A stretch of DNA of 40,510 nucleotides from positions 1-40,510 of the forward strand of contig JAJYTS010000007.1 of assembly GCA_021792935.1 (NCBI GenBank). Reading direction: 5' to 3'. The translations under genes and the position numbers were made by a program. This document shows, in pieces, positions 40,430-40,510 of this stretch. The stretch comes from Bacillota bacterium (GTDB taxonomy: Bacteria > Bacillota > Sulfobacillia > Sulfobacillales > Sulfobacillaceae). How positions within the stretch are numbered: position 1 is the first letter of the stretch; the number at the start of each line of letters is the position of its first letter. The notes under the pieces were generated by a model that was not told the origin of the DNA, did not search any database, and saw only the letters and a program-made list of their open reading frames with translations.

Positions 40430-40510
40430 ATGAAACGCATGACCAGCGTTGCGGTCTTGGCTAGGAAGCTTGAGTTCGAGTCCGCGGAACAGAAGGGGCT
40501 GAGATCGGAA
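40430..40510 (+). CDS. Possible start of a further gene, cut by window edge
   Basis: An ATG at 40430 opens a frame of 27 codons to the last base (MKRMTSVAVLARKLEFESAE...). Only a poor GAGGAT site stands 13 bases upstream. Too short to recognise; it may be chance. A small GAGGA/TCCTC hairpin at about 40411-40423 precedes it and could be a weak terminator of the TPP enzyme gene, though no T-run follows. Confidence 0.2.
   Translation, partial: MKRMTSVAVLARKLEFESAEQKGLRSE

Noticed and set aside
40440-40500. tRNA-like T-loop (GTTCGAGTCC) near the right edge
   Set aside because: The flanking bases do not form a T stem and no acceptor or anticodon arm can be drawn.

Overview
The window reads as chromosome of a Gram-positive-type bacterium (Bacillota). 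Supporting points are a B. subtilis-like order (rplJ-rplL-rpoB-rpoC, an L7Ae-like gene, rpsL-rpsG-fusA-tuf, then the S10, spc and alpha clusters with secY-adk-map-infA-rpmJ inside), strong GGAGG-type ribosome binding sites, many GTG/TTG starts and zinc-binding forms of several ribosomal proteins. GC looks moderately high. A deep-branching, possibly thermophilic or acidophilic lineage (Sulfobacillus-like) would fit, but that is an impression rather than a demonstrated assignment.

Layout, in the direction of transcription (minus strand, right to left). (1) About 40.4-38.8 kb, plus strand: a lone thiamine-diphosphate enzyme of the pyruvate oxidase/acetolactate synthase family. (2) About 38.8-35.8 kb: a poorly coding stretch with a Fic-family pseudogene whose catalytic loop has been deleted, and short coding-like remnants. 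(3) 35.7-32.1 kb: two overlapping genes for a heterodimeric ABC exporter. (4) 31.75-31.2 kb: a DEDDh (DnaQ-like) exonuclease. (5) 30.85-29.8 kb: D-alanine--D-alanine ligase. (6) 29.8-0.7 kb: an almost uninterrupted block of 40 genes for transcription and translation, from rplJ through rpoBC, str, S10, spc and alpha to truA. (7) 0.84-0 kb: proline dehydrogenase, cut by the window edge, whose start lies inside the end of truA.

Control points seen in the block are a promoter plus an L10-leader-like RNA ending in an attenuator hairpin before rplJ, a long hairpin merged with a second promoter between rplL and rpoB, a near-consensus extended -10 promoter between rpoC and the L7Ae-like gene, and a perfect extended -10 element between map and infA. 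Elsewhere genes are separated by a few bases or overlap, so long cotranscribed units and translational coupling are likely. The usual neighbours rplK, rplA and nusG (before rplJ) and rplM and rpsI (after truA) are absent from the window.

No clearly new multi-gene system is visible. The observations most worth following are the Fic gene with its active site removed, the two regulatory RNA/promoter arrangements around rplJL-rpoB, the cysteine-rich insert in EF-Tu, and the 125-bp truA/proline dehydrogenase overlap.
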